A DNA stretch of 64,000 bases from Eucalyptus grandis (lineage: Eukaryota > Streptophyta > Magnoliopsida > Myrtales > Myrtaceae), in NCBI RefSeq assembly GCF_016545825.1, contig NC_052613.1, positions 36,344,844 to 36,408,843 of the forward strand, in the 5' to 3' direction. Made by a program: the position numbers and the translations under genes. The notes beneath the pieces are model-generated. The model saw only the letters and a list, made by a program, of their open reading frames with translations, was not told where the DNA came from and ran no database searches. Shown here in pieces: positions 48,241 to 59,800 of this stretch. The first letter of the stretch is position 1, and each line of letters opens with the position of its first letter.

Positions 48241-50880
48241 CCCACCACAAGAATATTTCATGAGGCATCCAATCAAAACTATGCATTATCAAATTTCATG
48301 CTCAATGAAATAATACATCAAAATAGAAAATCAATGCAATTCTACTCTCTTGGCTCATTTATGCTATTCCTTAGAATCAAATCTATGAGGGGCAAGGACA
48401 GCAAATAGAACACATTAGAACCAAACAAGGGACACCCAAAAAACCCATTAAGTATCTCCAAATTGCCTCCATAAATAGAGCACTACATATCATCCCATGC
48501 ATGTAAGAACATTTTCTAAAAATTCAGTAAATGCGAGCGAATCGAGTATCGAGGTATCAAAAGTGCATAAACTGGAATTGAGAGAGGTGAAAAGAAGATA
48601 CCAGCAATTCTAGGAATGGAATCAACAACACCGAATAATCCGAATCTTCTAAAAGTATAATCAGAGCCATACCTCATTTCTTCATCAATAAAAAGTATAC
48701 CAAAAGCATAAGCCCAATGCACTTTTACCTCTCAAGTTTACCATCAGAGCTTTTGCATAACTTCCAATTTTGAACCTAGTGGCATGGACAAACCAGAGTG
48801 CACCGAAAACAGAACCCATCGTACTTACTTAGGCTCCCACGCAAAATTAGTCATTCAGAGGCTTTCGCTAAGCTTCTGATTTTCAACTCACCTAGACCCA
48901 TGAAAAAACTGACTCTACAAAGCAAAGATGAATAAGCACAGCAATTTGATAATCTCCCAATGCAGACTATCCCCAAAAGCTCTTTTTCATGACCCTTGTG
49001 ACTTCAGTTAACTGAACTCTTCATATCACGGCAGTGAGGGGCTAGTTATGAAGAGAAACAGTCCCGCAGCCAGCGTCCGCTACTCACCGACACGATGAAC
49101 AACCAAATGTCTAAGACTCACTTTCGCAAGACCAGACACGGCTAGAAGAAACCAAGCCAAGGTCGAATCAGTTGACTAAGAAGCACGAGCTTAAGGAGGA
49201 TTGGTATTATTGATAAACCATCGCTCCAATCGATGGACGCGATCAGGCCTCCGAGCTCTCCAGCTTCTTGCCGTTCCTTCTGCCGGCAGCGTTCTGCAGG
49301 TCGCGGCACTGATGCACGACACCAGAGAAATTGACCGACAAATCCAAGTATATTGACAGCACCTTCAAGATGTTCCCGTTGATCTCCCAGGTGAACGAGA
49401 ACCACCAGTCCAAGGTCCCCGACAACCTCGCGAAGAACGTGGAGCGTCATCTGGCATGTGATCACTCGATATATTTGCCAAAGAATTTGAAGTCCCCTCC
49501 AATGCACATCTTTTTGTATCAACTGATATCCATCAGGATTTCCGTTCTGCTCTGCCGCCAGTGAAATTTTGCTTGAATCAAAATTCTGGATCCCAATTTG
49601 AAGCGTGGAAACAAGAGACTTCAATTGTGCGCGTGAAAAGTGAGCGAAACTGAATCAGGCGTGAAGGAGGCAAGGCAAAGGGAGGCCATTTTCGCAGAGG
49701 GACGGAAGAAATTCTTGTTTCCCTTTTTGGGAGAGAATCAGGGTAGAGGGCATTGGTGGCTTAGACTGATGGAACATTGGAGTGACTTTCTCGGCGATTT
49801 CCTCAAAACTCCCTCCTACCTCTTCATTGCCAATCGTTGCCTTCATTGGAGTGTATATCGTTTCTGTTCACTCGTTCGTAACAAGGATGATTTTGTTTTG
49901 GAGGAAGCAAAATCCTGATCACGCTACTAAATCCAAAGAAGGTTCAAGCAAAGAAAATGGAAAGGATCATGACTTCCTGCGTGTTGATCTATTCCATGAG
50001 GGTATGATCCGGATTCGGTTATCATTGACAATCGGAGTCACGGCCAACAAAAAAGATCTCGATTGAGATCCAGTCGCCTCAGGTTCTCATGCAATGAGCG
50101 ATGATCATCGGCGTCCATGTAAGTCATCCAAGAACAGACCGTGCTTCTTGCGTCTAAATCTACGGCCACACGTGCCTCGAGATGTTGTAATCGACGTTGG
50201 CAAGGGACTCGATTATGTCGTCTACGTCATCCTCGCTACTGTTGTCGTAGATGAACCAGCGCTGCACTCGAATTCATGCATGATAAACGAGCCATTCCCC
50301 GATGAACCACCGTTTCCCCGTCAAAGAAGATATCCTGCACCAATGCACAAAATAACCAAGAGACGCATTCCGAAGACACATTGCAGTGTTCCCATTCAGT
50401 GCTAAGAATACTGATGCCATCAAATAATATAATATTGAGATCTCTAAAAGCGCGGCAATAATGAGAGCGAAGGCTGCAGCGAAAAAAAAAATGATCCATA
50501 TTCCCCTGGCGACTAAAAGTCTCACATCCTGGTCAGCGCACTCTACATTGTGAATGGCTTCGAGAGCAACTTCACCTCTCTTCCTCGTGCGATCTTGTTT
50601 CACCACATCTTGACTTATGACAGAACCAAAATGGACATATGAAAAAAAAAAAAACGAGAGAAAATTCAAGAGAGAAATAAAGAGCCTCCCCTGCCACCAT
50701 GAGTAGGATGAATGCCATAATGACCAGAGAGAGATTTGTGCATGGAACGAAGAAGAGGGCTCCAATTGCGTTTTGCACATCCTTTGCTTAACCCACCATC
50801 AACCGCATCCTTAACTTCATTGTTGCACAAATAAATCCTTAAAGAAAGTAATATCACGCCTCAAAGTCCGACTTGAGTAC
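48241..50880. other. Unexplained 2.6-kb segment inside the copia element
   Basis: This is where gag, protease and integrase should be, but none of their motifs is visible on either strand. The sequence is less AT-rich than the flanks and has gene-like stretches. Minus-strand examples are a frame at 50274-50780 with a hydrophobic run (WIIFFFAAAFALIIAALLE) and one at 49243-49425 (GTLDWWFSFTWEINGN). A plus-strand example is at 49782-50066. I recognise none of them. It could be captured host DNA or a nested insertion; no clear ends are visible. Confidence 0.45.
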
Positions 50881-50929
50881 TCTAACGATCCGACTTCATT
50901 GTTCTACCCAATACGAAGTCATATACCCC

Positions 50930-51507
50930 AACAATGAAGTCATATTTTCCCGGTAATTTTAAGGATTTATTTGCCCCATAACGTTGCTAATGGTCACCAG
51001 CAAAATCCTCCGGGATACAACAAAGTCTCGGATGAGAATACTATATAGCAATTCTAGTATTTATCAAGGGTCTCTCATGAGGAACAATTAGAAACAATGG
51101 CTGTAGTTTCTCTCAAAAGAAAATGAAAAAATGGAAGAAGATATGTGTTTGATATCAAAACAAACGTATTTATCTTTTCCTTTCGAATAGAGACAACTCT
51201 TCAAAAGATTGCAAAAGAACAAAAACAACCTTTCATGAAAAAGTACATCTCAAAGGTTACGTTGAAAAGATATAAAAATTCGGAATTAAATAAATAATAA
51301 ATAAATAATAATTGTAACTTTTCATGAACAGTCGCACTATTTCAACAAGATTTTGTAGTTAATGTTTTATATAAATAAATCCGAATTTTCTCAATAAATA
51401 AAATAATGATCGTTGGTTAATGCCAAATCTCGTCCACGTGCACACTCACATCTTTTCGATGTGGGACAAGGCACCTCTCAATTTGTTTTATAAACAAATT
51501 ACCAACA
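50930..51507 (-). repeat. Copia 5' LTR (right copy), rearranged outer start
   Basis: It is homologous to the left LTR from AATGAAGTCATATTTTCCC onward. The first ~35 bp differ: 50887-50931 carries the hairpin loop in inverted orientation. The primer-binding site expected just left of it is not recognisable. The right end ACCAACA abuts the TSD ATAAG. Confidence 0.8.
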
Positions 51508-52198
51508 ATAAGTCCTTAAGTCTGGATTCGAGTGCTTATTTGCTACCAGGGAAACAAGATTTAAAGGCCGTTGCTGTTGTGAATGAGTCTAAATATCAGT
51601 TTTATGCACTGTGCAACTTTGATTGTCATTTCTAAGTAATATAAATATATACGCGGACTTACCCTTGATCATCCTGGTGATAAGTTTTATTAGGAAGATG
51701 ATCAGGGGGTTCCTTTTGCCTCTGTCACAAGACGATTATCAGTGGCTTTCAATGCGGAGAATTCAAAAGATGATCGTTGATTTAGTTGCCATAGATTGCT
51801 GCTGTGCCTGTGTATGATAAATATGCTAGGGTGAGACAGAAACCGGAGATAACTTCCTCCATTTATTGAAAAATGTGAGTGAGTGAGGATAAAGATGTTT
51901 TCACTATCTTTATTTAGAAGCATGAGAACATATTTCATCCGATGATCTAGTTGCAGAAATCTAATCCTCAATCAATTAGTGAGAAAACCGAGGTTCTATC
52001 ACCTGTTTCCTTTTTCAGTGGTATGCCAGAAAGCACTTGATGATTTGCCATCACAGATTCTGTCATGGTGCTTGCGATGATATGCTTTTGCAGCGTGACA
52101 TTAAGCACAATCGTTGGTCTGTCCTCGTGCACCCTTTTTATCATGTCTATCTGTTTACTTATAATTCAGTTTGGTGGATTTATTTAATGTTCTTGCAG

Positions 52199-52276
52199 TT
52201 AGATGAAATAAAGAATCCACATAACATGGCTCCCACCTTGGAAACCAGCGATGGCGAGGGTTCAACTGACGGGTAA
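52199..52276 (+). CDS. Last exon of coiled-coil gene, copy B
   Basis: Acceptor GTTCTTGCAG| leads to a phase-0 exon LDEIKNPHNMAP ... SDGEGSTDG then TAA, three codons shorter than copy A (PHE lost through TAAACTG in place of GCCACATGAGTAG). The near-identity of this exon with copy A, against the wider intron divergence, agrees with it being coding before the duplication. It is isolated from its 5' exons by the copia element and solo LTR, so expression of a full protein is unlikely. Confidence 0.6.
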   Translation, partial: LDEIKNPHNMAPTLETSDGEGSTDG

Positions 52277-52891
52277 ACTGAGTTTCATGGAGGCATCCTT
52301 CGTGGTAAAAAGACAAGCGACAGAAATGAAACCTCAAATGCATCACTTCGTTGTCTATGTGAGCAATTATAATCTCCATTGACTCATTTGTTTATTCGTA
52401 AAAAGCGCGCCCTCTCTTTGAATTCTTATGTTTTACTGCTTATCAGAGTGCATTCTTTGTTTCAAATCTATGGTACCACAATCACTCAAGCAGTCTGTTT
52501 CTGTCTATAGTTATGCTGCTTGGATAAGCTTGGCCTTTTAAGATGTTCAGACTATCTTAAAATTTGTACGAGCATTGTTCCTTTGCCGTTGATTGCCATT
52601 ACCGCAATAGAACAGATTTATGGTTCAAGGGGAAAGAACGGAGAAACAATGAACTTCTGTTCATTCAGTTACTTCTGTATCTTTGAAAGGATGGTGAATC
52701 CTGAATGAAAACCAAAAATATAAGACCCATCTTCGTCTTTCGGAATGGCAACCATATAAACAGTTCTAGTCCATGCATTTATATGAAAAAATTTAAAGAA
52801 TAAAAAAACGTAAAGCTTTCCAGTGATCATCCACAACTTGCCAGTTGAGTCTAGTGCGTGCGTCCACGCATTTCTTGAGTACTCATCCTAA

Positions 52892-54854
52892 TCAATGTCG
52901 GTGAAAGGCACGCGGAAAGAACACCGCAAGCAGAGAAATCAGGATAGCCACAGTCGAGATCAAAGCCTGCACACATCCATGAAGAATCAATCGCATTCCG
53001 AGAAGCATTATGTGCTGTGGCAGCAAAACTTAAACTTGAACAAGATGCAGAACTTTCGGGGTTTGCTTCCTTACTGCAATTGCAGATGCGGCTAGCCCAG
53101 CTCTTTCCCTTGGGTCCTTGAGATGGTAATTGCAAAAGTACAGAACCGTAGCATAGTACCAGAATGGAGGGAACGCAAACCCCAGGAGAAACCTGTCACA
53201 TATAATAATTTCAGCTAAATTATTTCAATGATTTATAAAGTTGTATCATGAGATAATCTTCTAGTAGACATCTAAAAGGCAGAATATAAGTAACAGATTC
53301 ATATTTTTATCATTTCTTTTCATGAAGAGATGTGGTATTTTTTTGCAACAATCTATCGACAAAACATGCTTATTGTCCTTACTGGAGACATAAGGGATAC
53401 GCTCTGAGCAATGTTATCTTTTAATCTTTTAATATTGTAAGGCGCAAGGATCATCCGCATTTTGCGCAATAAGTCTGGAATATATAGATGATGTTTGACT
53501 AGAGGAAAATTAACATAAGATCAATGAACACAAATTTGGCACAAGTACAATAAGTATGGAACTTGCTTGATTGATACTGCCCTGAGAAATTAACAATATA
53601 TGCACATTAGATAAAAGTTGAGCATGAATAATTATGTCTTCAATGCAATGCATAGAGGTTAAGTTGTATTCTCACATAATGTATCGTAGTTGCATATTGT
53701 CGTATCATGAAAGTTGAAGTAGATTGTAGAAAGCAGGAGTAAGTAACGGTGAGAGTGGCAGCACTTCATTCTACTCTCCCTCATGTGAGGTTACTTATTT
53801 GTCAACCTACCAGTTTTGATATATTAAGATGTTCCTCCTATTTGGATCTTATGACTTATAGGCAGAGGTGTTCATAGGAATCGGACCCAATTAACCTGAG
53901 AACTGAACCGAACTGGCCAATTCTAAGTGGTTCCTAGTTTTAGGTGTGAAACTATCCGAACCGGATCAGATTAATATATTTTTAAAAGAAATTCATTTTC
54001 TTTTAACGTAAAGAAGGGAATTGCTAAAATCCTAAATTGAATCAGACTGGTCCAATCCTGAAATCAGACTGGTCCAATCCTGAATTCTAGGGTGGAACAG
54101 TGCCAACCCATTAACCAATCACTCCTATTTAAATATGGCAACAAGATAGTTCTAGTCATACTCGAAGTAGGCCTGATCAATAGAAGTGGCTTGGGCCAGC
54201 CCGTCTAAGCCTAAAATTTCTTGCTGAGGCTCACCCTTGACTACAGAATAATGAATTCTGGATATCAAATTGACTAAATCCTAAGGCATGCCTAGGCAGA
54301 CCAAGCCTAAGAAGGGAATCGCTTGTTCAACCCCGTCCATTTCACTCTTCGGGCCTGATGAGGTGTGACAACGAGGTCCGACGGGTCGTAAATCCCACAC
54401 TCATTGTCTAGTTTAGAGACCACTAGTCCCAAGACCTATTGATTACAATCTTGCCAAACGGGCGTTGCGTAAAATGGCCGATGTTAGAATCATAAGAACT
54501 TACGAGAACCAACCAACGCCACAGCCAAAGCACGGGAGAGGTTTGTCGAAGGGCCGGGTGAAGAATCCCCGGGATGCCGGCTCCAGCAAGGAGAAATCCC
54601 TGTCGTCAGCGAGAATCTGCATACGCTTTTCGTTTCCATGGCCATGCTCATCTGCGGAATAAATCGGAAAAAACGAGAATCAGAGTACACTGTCCGCTCC
54701 ACAGATCGCGAAAAGCAAACACGAAAGAAAGAACAAAGACCAAAAAGGGGGCACAAAGTCGCTTTTTTGAACCGATGCACATGCGTTGAACTTATTCCGG
54801 ACCTTGTCCCATCAGCGTGACCTTATCGCTCGGCTTGTCCAGGCGATCTTCCAT
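52892..54854 (-). CDS. 60S ribosomal protein L18a-like membrane protein, complete copy B
   Basis: Four minus-strand exons: 54803-54854, 54504-54651, 53075-53192, 52892-52966. They join in frame to 130 residues plus TGA. The protein starts MEDRLDKPSDKVTLMGQ, followed by a His/Glu-rich stretch, then FDKPLPCFGCGVGWFS, hydrophobic FLLGFAFPPFWYYATVLYF, the conserved loop DPRERAGLAASAIA, and a second hydrophobic segment ALISTVAILISLLAVFF ending in RAFHRH. This is the layout of plant 'L18a-like' proteins, which despite the name are small two-helix membrane proteins of uncertain function and lack the ribosomal L18a fold. The intron-1 donor (CAAG|GTCCGG) is weak; read-through would stop after GPE. It converges with the coiled-coil gene. 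A longer uORF (from 55066) overlaps the start in another frame. Confidence 0.85.
53870..54120. mobile_element. Short repeat related to the array-embedded element, in L18a-like intron 2
   Basis: Terminal phrases such as AGGTGTTCATAGGAATCGGACC, GGTTCCTAG and AATCAGACTGGTCCAATCC (the last tandemly repeated at about 54040-54080) are like those bordering the elements at 23667 and 25275. It is about 250 bp, with no coding. Confidence 0.4.
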
Positions 54855-56450
54855 GGCGAACCCAGCAAAATTTCCCCTGAAAACACATCGTGGACTGTGA
54901 TGTCAGAACACCATGGAAACAGATAGAAACGGAGAGAAACGGAGAGAGAGGCTACCGGAAGTGCGGAGACATTGGGGGGAGAAAGTGGGACGTGGGTCGC
55001 GTTTTGAAAACGGCGGTTGTTCCCTCGGCATAACCGAAACAACCGTCGCTCGGTCGCAATGCCCAATCGGATAGTTGCAGGTGTCGCTCGTGGTGGAGTT
55101 TAGGAAGTTCCGAAAAGTTCAAACGAAAGTGGACATGCGGTTGACCAATCGGAGGATGCAAACATTTGGTTTTCTTCCTTTCTTTTTTTCTATTCGTCTG
55201 CGGTTTTGCGAAGGTCATGCCCACGTTCGTGTTTTATAAGTTTTTTGGGGGAGAACTTTTTGCACTTTGGGTACTTGTAGTTGAAGGAATGTTCGCATTT
55301 AGTCCATCTACTTAGTTTTATTTATTTATTTGAGCTCTTATAGTTCGCGTTCTGTGATGGGAATCGTTGACTCAGTGCCGGTCGTTAACATAGAAGGTCA
55401 TATGTGCAGAATATTTTAATGAAAAATCGTATCTTGGGTCCTCGAATTTTTAGGATTTTTTTTTCTAGTATCGGCGGACGAATATGGGTATTAAGATTTT
55501 TGTATATATAATCAAGTTATTTGTAAAGCAACCTTTTGGAAGATTATCAATAAAGTATTAAGACTATTATAATTGTATCAATTTAACTCTAAAATTATAG
55601 TTTGACAATTTCTCAATATAGTTTATCCGATCAATTTTGCTTAGAAATCAGTAATGTGAACGTCGATTATCTTATGTGACAATCATACGATTGGCGCTAA
55701 CATAATTAATTATTAAATAAAATTTTTGAAATTTGTGATAAAGTATTAAGACTATTATAGTTGTATCAATTCAGCCATAAAATTATAATTTGACAATTTG
55801 TTAATATAGTTCATCCGACCAATTTTACTTAAAAATTGTTGATATGAATGTCGACTATCCTATATGACATAGTCATGTGATCGGTGTTGACATAAGTAAT
55901 TATTAAATGAATTTTTGATTATTTTTCTTTTTCTTTTCGCCGGTGGCTACTTATTGACTAAGGCCACGGCTAATGAAGGCTAGGGCCTCCCTCGCCATAT
56001 TTGGCGAGCCCTAGTAAGCCTTGCCTTGGTTTGAGGCGAGGGTTGGACTTGCCATCCTCAAACTTGCCCAGGCAAGACTCAACGAGAGTCGCCCAGGTCG
56101 ATTTGGCGAAGGGGCCCTTGCCTAGATTAAGGTGGCCTTGCCTTGTTGGCACTCACTCGGGTGAGGCTAACCTAGGCCTATGGCGACAAAGATGACCTTT
56201 GCATAGGCAAGTTTGGCCCTTACCAACCATTGGAAAAAAGAAAAGGGTAAGAAAAAATTGAAAAAATTATAAAAATAACATTTGTTAGCGTTGGTCTTAT
56301 CATGTAAAATACTTAGTATTCACATTCTAACTAAATTTGGTTGGGATAATTATATTGATAAATCGTTAAAATATTTAAATCTGAATTGATAAAAATATAA
56401 TAGATTTAGACCTTCCAATTTTTCCCGACCTTTTGCCGCCCCTAATAGTT
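54855..56450. other. Divergent intergenic region between L18a-like and AHL genes
   Basis: The first ~350 bp are the L18a-like promoter and leader. Then come a tandem pair of ~185-bp segments (55552-55738 and 55739-55915, sharing AAAGTATTAAGACTATTATA and TTGACAATTT) and a GC-rich repeat (55925-56235) with 'tttgg(c)gag' and 'ggccttgcc' phrases like the block at 22030-22200. No gene is seen. Confidence 0.5.
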
Positions 56451-56800
56451 TGAATTGGACAGCTGGATGGAAGGCATTCCCCACAAAATGGGACATATCT
56501 ATATGGTCAGACACACATTCAGACGCAACAGCACTTGGATTTGCTTTTCATCGATTTCCGCGACCCGACCCGCCCGAAACCGGCGCCCCGATCATCCGAC
56601 CCGTCGAGTCATCATCCATTTGGAACTGCGGCGAGAGAACGGAAATAAAAACAAACGTAAAGAAATCGGAGGATCGCAACCGGAAATGCCAGCTCAGCCC
56701 AGATCCAACGGCCGGAAACTCGCCATCCGAAACAAAACTCGAGATACCGATTTCCTCCAGATATTTTAACAAATTTAAAAAAAAAAAAAAATCCTCACAG

Positions 56801-56836
56801 TCTCTCTCTCTCTCTCTCTCGCTCTCTCTCTCTCTC
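56801..56836. promoter_or_regulatory. (TC)n tract in the AHL leader
   Basis: About 17 TC repeats, interrupted once, end 5 bp before the ATG of the AHL gene. Such CT-rich leaders are common around plant transcription starts. It could also be a polymorphic microsatellite. Confidence 0.7.
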
Positions 56837-56840
56837 CTCC

Positions 56841-59800
56841 ATGGAGCCCAACGACAATCAGCTCGCCTCCTTCTACCACCACCACCACCACCAGCCCTCC
56901 TCCTCCGCCGCCGCCGCCGCTTCTCCGGCCGCCGCGCAGTCGCCGACCAACGGCCTCCTCCCGCCCGTCTCCGCCTCCACCTCCTCCGACGGGGGAGGGG
57001 GCCCCCCGGTGCTGTACCCCCACTCGGTGCCCTCGGCCGCCGCGTCGCCGCGGCTGGGCCCCGCGAAGCGGAAGCGCGGGCGGCCGAGGAAGTACGGGAC
57101 GCCGGAGCAGGCGCTGGCCGCGAAGAAGGCGGCGGGTCCTCCTCCTCGTACAAGGAGCGGAAGGAGCGCGGGGATTGGTTGGCTCCTCCCCTTCGCCCGG
57201 TCCGTACTCCGGCTCGTCGAAGAAGTCGCAGTCGCTCGGTCTCGGTACGTTCGGTTCCGTCGCATTTTCGGTGTGGAATTTCCGGTCGCGAATTCGTCGA
57301 ATTGGCGATCGTTGCTCGATTCGGTCCCGCTGAATTCCTCTCTCGCGCTCGCTCGCGCGCACGAGCTTCTTACGTGTGAAGTTCTTAGGTTTATCAGCTC
57401 ATTTTCTGGTAGAATCATCCGTCGCGGGAGTGCGTACTGCGTGCTATTTTCGCCTCGACTCGGTTTCTTCATTGTGGAATTGTCGCTCTTTTTTTCACCG
57501 CATCTTTCCGTGGATTTCTCTCGGAGGGGACTCAGGTGGCTAAATGTACCTGTAGAGAAAGTTCACAGAAGAGCTGCAACACTGAAACTTACACTGCTTA
57601 AACGTCGAGATCATCTTAGGTTGTCCATGAGATGTTTGCAGGCACTGTTTTAGTTTTGTATATCTATGTGTTTAGCCAAGCAGGTCGGGTTTCCGAATGA
57701 GGAAGTTCACTGATCAATGATAGTTCGGGATTCTGTGCGAATGAGATTGTCTAGCAAATTTCGGTTTTTTTGGCATTTCAAATGCGAGATATTGTTGAAT
57801 TTTAGGTTTTTTCTTGGCCTAGAAATAGTGAGAAGGACTTTTGTAGATAATCTTGTAGAAAAATATATAAATATTATGTAACTTACTTCTGCAGATTACA
57901 AAATTCTCTCTTTTCTGTAGATTGACTTTTTCACATTTTTCCAAGAAAATTAGAATGTACCTTGTTCAAGTGAGCTTGCATTCAAGCAATCTCAGTATCT
58001 TTTCCATTGCCTTATATCCTTTTTATTTTTTATTTCCTTTTGAGCCAGAAGATTTTAATTCGTTTTTCTATATTTTGGTAGCTGGTATTTGTCATATTTT
58101 ACGATATCATGCTGCTACTTTAAGGTCCTCTTTCTTAATGCAGGAGGAAATGCTGGACAAGGGTTTATTCCACATGTTATCACTGTAGCTGCTGGCGAAG
58201 TATAGATTCTCTAAAGTCTGAAGCTTTTTTTTTTTGTCATACTCTGCAAAAATGTCACTATATTATTCGGAGTGCTTATAGTTTCTTGAATTAAAATTCT
58301 ACCTTTTCTATTTAAAGTGAGGACATCCAATTTTTGTGTCTATAGTTTGAATCCTTGCACAAGTGTGTTTTCTGGAGTATGTGTAAATAATATTTAATGA
58401 TATTCCATATTAAGAAACTTTCATCGATGCTTTTCATATGGCGATGACTTGTGGTATAAATTGTGCTTAAATGGAAGTGTCATCCCATGTAATTAAGACC
58501 TGAAGAGTGGAGCTAGAAGGTTCTCTGTCACTGTAGTGTCAACTGAAAAATAATTAGTACATTGAGATGAAGTCTCTATTGTTGATTAACTGATGCCTCT
58601 TAGTACATTGCTACCACCAACATTCAGTAAGCAAGGGTGCACATGTGTTAGTTCTGCTGTATATTGGCATTTTCTACCTAGTGCTTATAAAGATGATGAA
58701 AGATTGTTCAAGATACACAATATACTTTGCTCTCATTATGTACGTTCTTACTAGACTACTGCCTTTTTCTTGGCTGTGAATAGATACTTGTCAATTACTC
58801 CGCATAGCCTGTTTTCATTCTCTGTTCATGCTACTGGTAAAACTGGACATTTGGTTAAACAAAATGGATCCTCCTTGGTATGCATGTGGAAGGAATTCAG
58901 AAGGTAAGGATCTGTTGTTATATGATGTTTCAGATGGGCCTCTACATCAAAAATGTTTTTGGGTTCTGGTCATTGTCGAAACCTGCTTTATAAGAAGTCG
59001 GAAATGAAACATATTCAATATTTTTACCATCAATTATTAATTTTTTCCTGCCACGAGCAATACTCATATTATTAGCTTATGCACTGCATCTTAGTCTGGA
59101 TGGAACACTAAGTCGACACCCATCTTTTACTTTTGGGCAGTGATGTTAAGGCCATATTCAGTATAATTCCTTTCTGAGAACCACAGTGTTTGTCTTCTTT
59201 GTCTACTGCCTATATGTATATCTGGTGGTGATGACTCTTAGTTCATCTTTCAACAAAAACAAATGCTAACTGATAGTTGAAAAATCTTCATTCTAAGGAA
59301 CTATGCTTTTGCTGAAGTTCCAACAAACATAATTTACTTTTGATGGCCATGATTGAGTTTGTGATACATAATTACGGACTAGATGCAAATTACCTTGCTG
59401 CAATTGAAAAGGGGACAAAATTTTGGGTATCTTCATTTTGTGATGCTACCTTTTGAATTTTCTTGTAAACCTGATTTACTGAATTGAACAAATCATTATT
59501 TCATTGTTTTCAACCAAATTTATCTGCTCTATTCATAAATGTATTTTTTAACCCTTGAAAGTGCAAGATGATTATTCCTGGATGTCATTTTCTATCTCTT
59601 GATGATGCAGTATGCCTCAGATTCTGCCAAGATTTTTCATTTGCCTCTGGCTGTTATGCTGTCTTTCTTGTATGTGCATTTGAGAATAATTTCTGATAAA
59701 ATATTTTACCTTTTGCTTTGCACCCTGTTTAATATCTGGACAAATTTTAAATTTCTTATCTTATGCAATAGGATGTTGCCCAGAAAATTATGCTCTTCAT

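Larger units (their letters stand above)
43929..51507 (-). mobile_element. Ty1/copia retrotransposon, rearranged, TSD ATAAG
   Basis: Boundaries TGTTGGG ... ACCAACA are flanked by ATAAG at 43924-43928 and 51508-51512. Copy A at about 20045 retains the empty site (CAATAAGTCC). Coding is on the minus strand, so the 3' LTR is on the left. Left LTR 43929-44538 (610 bp); right LTR about 50930-51507. The pol remnant covers the end of RT and RNase H and is split by a Harbinger-type element. No gag, protease or integrase is readable. The interval 48240-50880 does not resemble copia coding at all. Confidence 0.88.

Noticed and set aside
56450..57472. Long antisense and alternate-frame ORFs over AHL exon 1 (up to 309 codons)
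   Set aside because: Shadows of a GC-rich exon. Only the frame with the AT-hook joins a recognisable protein; one alternate frame contributes real residues only because of the frame breaks.
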